A stretch of 5,007 bases of DNA from Hyphomonadaceae bacterium UBA4763. GTDB taxonomy: Bacteria; Pseudomonadota; Alphaproteobacteria; Caulobacterales; Aquidulcibacteraceae. Under the pieces are notes generated by a model. The model searched no databases. It was not told the DNA's origin and saw only the letters and a program-made list of their open reading frames with translations. Position 1 is the stretch's first letter, and each line of letters begins with the position of its first letter. The position numbers and the translations under genes were made by a program. The stretch covers positions 45,125 to 50,131 of the forward strand of contig DHHV01000111.1 in assembly GCA_002403455.1 (NCBI GenBank), in the 5' to 3' direction. Shown piece by piece: positions 4,940 through 5,007 of this stretch.

Positions 4940-5007
4940 TAGTGTCCTTTTGAACCAGAAGTTCGTTAAACGCTTGACCCAATTATCGGACGAACTTCTG
5001 GTTCAGG
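4940..5007. mobile_element. Second, distinct palindromic element (element C), right end probably outside the window
   Basis: TGAACCAGAAGTTCGT at 4951-4966 and its exact reverse complement at 4990-5005 form 16-base perfect arms around a 23-base spacer. The outer left sequence reads TAGTGTCC from 4940, and the right side continues with GG to the window end, matching the CC at 4946-4947 after a three-base T bulge. Symmetry predicts ACACTA just beyond the window. The tip TAGTGT is shared with element B, although the rest is unrelated. Only 14 bases separate the two. It may be a MITE or the end of a larger insertion sequence. Confidence 0.65.

Overview
The window reads as a GC-rich alphaproteobacterial chromosome, most likely Hyphomicrobiales (Rhizobiales). 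The main evidence is the left edge, where rimI is followed on the minus strand by a Fur/Mur-family regulator, an order I know from that group. No RNA gene, CRISPR array, or intact transposase gene is visible.

Layout. (1) 1-756, minus strand: the start of a Fur-family regulator (cut by the window edge) and a complete rimI. (2) 757-1351: about 600 bases without a convincing gene. They hold a 73-bp palindromic MITE-like element (element A) and several small inverted repeats. (3) 1352-2158, plus strand: an AT-richer ABC-2 permease of the polysaccharide/O-antigen export type, with no ATPase partner next to it. (4) 2307-3796, minus strand: a tightly packed, apparently translationally coupled four-gene operon. 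In transcription order it encodes a LuxR-type HTH protein with a C-terminal membrane segment, a small helical soluble protein, a five-helix membrane protein and a ~92-residue acidic protein. None of the three small proteins has a function I can name. (5) 4074-4634, plus strand, divergent from that operon: an exported protein with a C-terminal beta-rich module. (6) 4674-5007: a 5'-truncated minus-strand gene remnant that stops at a second copy of the MITE (element B, opposite orientation to A). After 14 bases comes a different palindromic element (element C) that runs to the window end.

Elements A and B lie as inverted copies about 3.7 kb apart. Between them are the permease, the four-gene operon and the exported protein, while a housekeeping locus (rimI-fur) lies outside. 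This suggests an accessory segment inserted or rearranged next to a conserved locus; that is an inference. The most interesting content is the operon with the membrane-tethered regulator, its candidate promoter with a perfect palindrome in the spacer, and the two short element families whose tips both begin TAGTGT.
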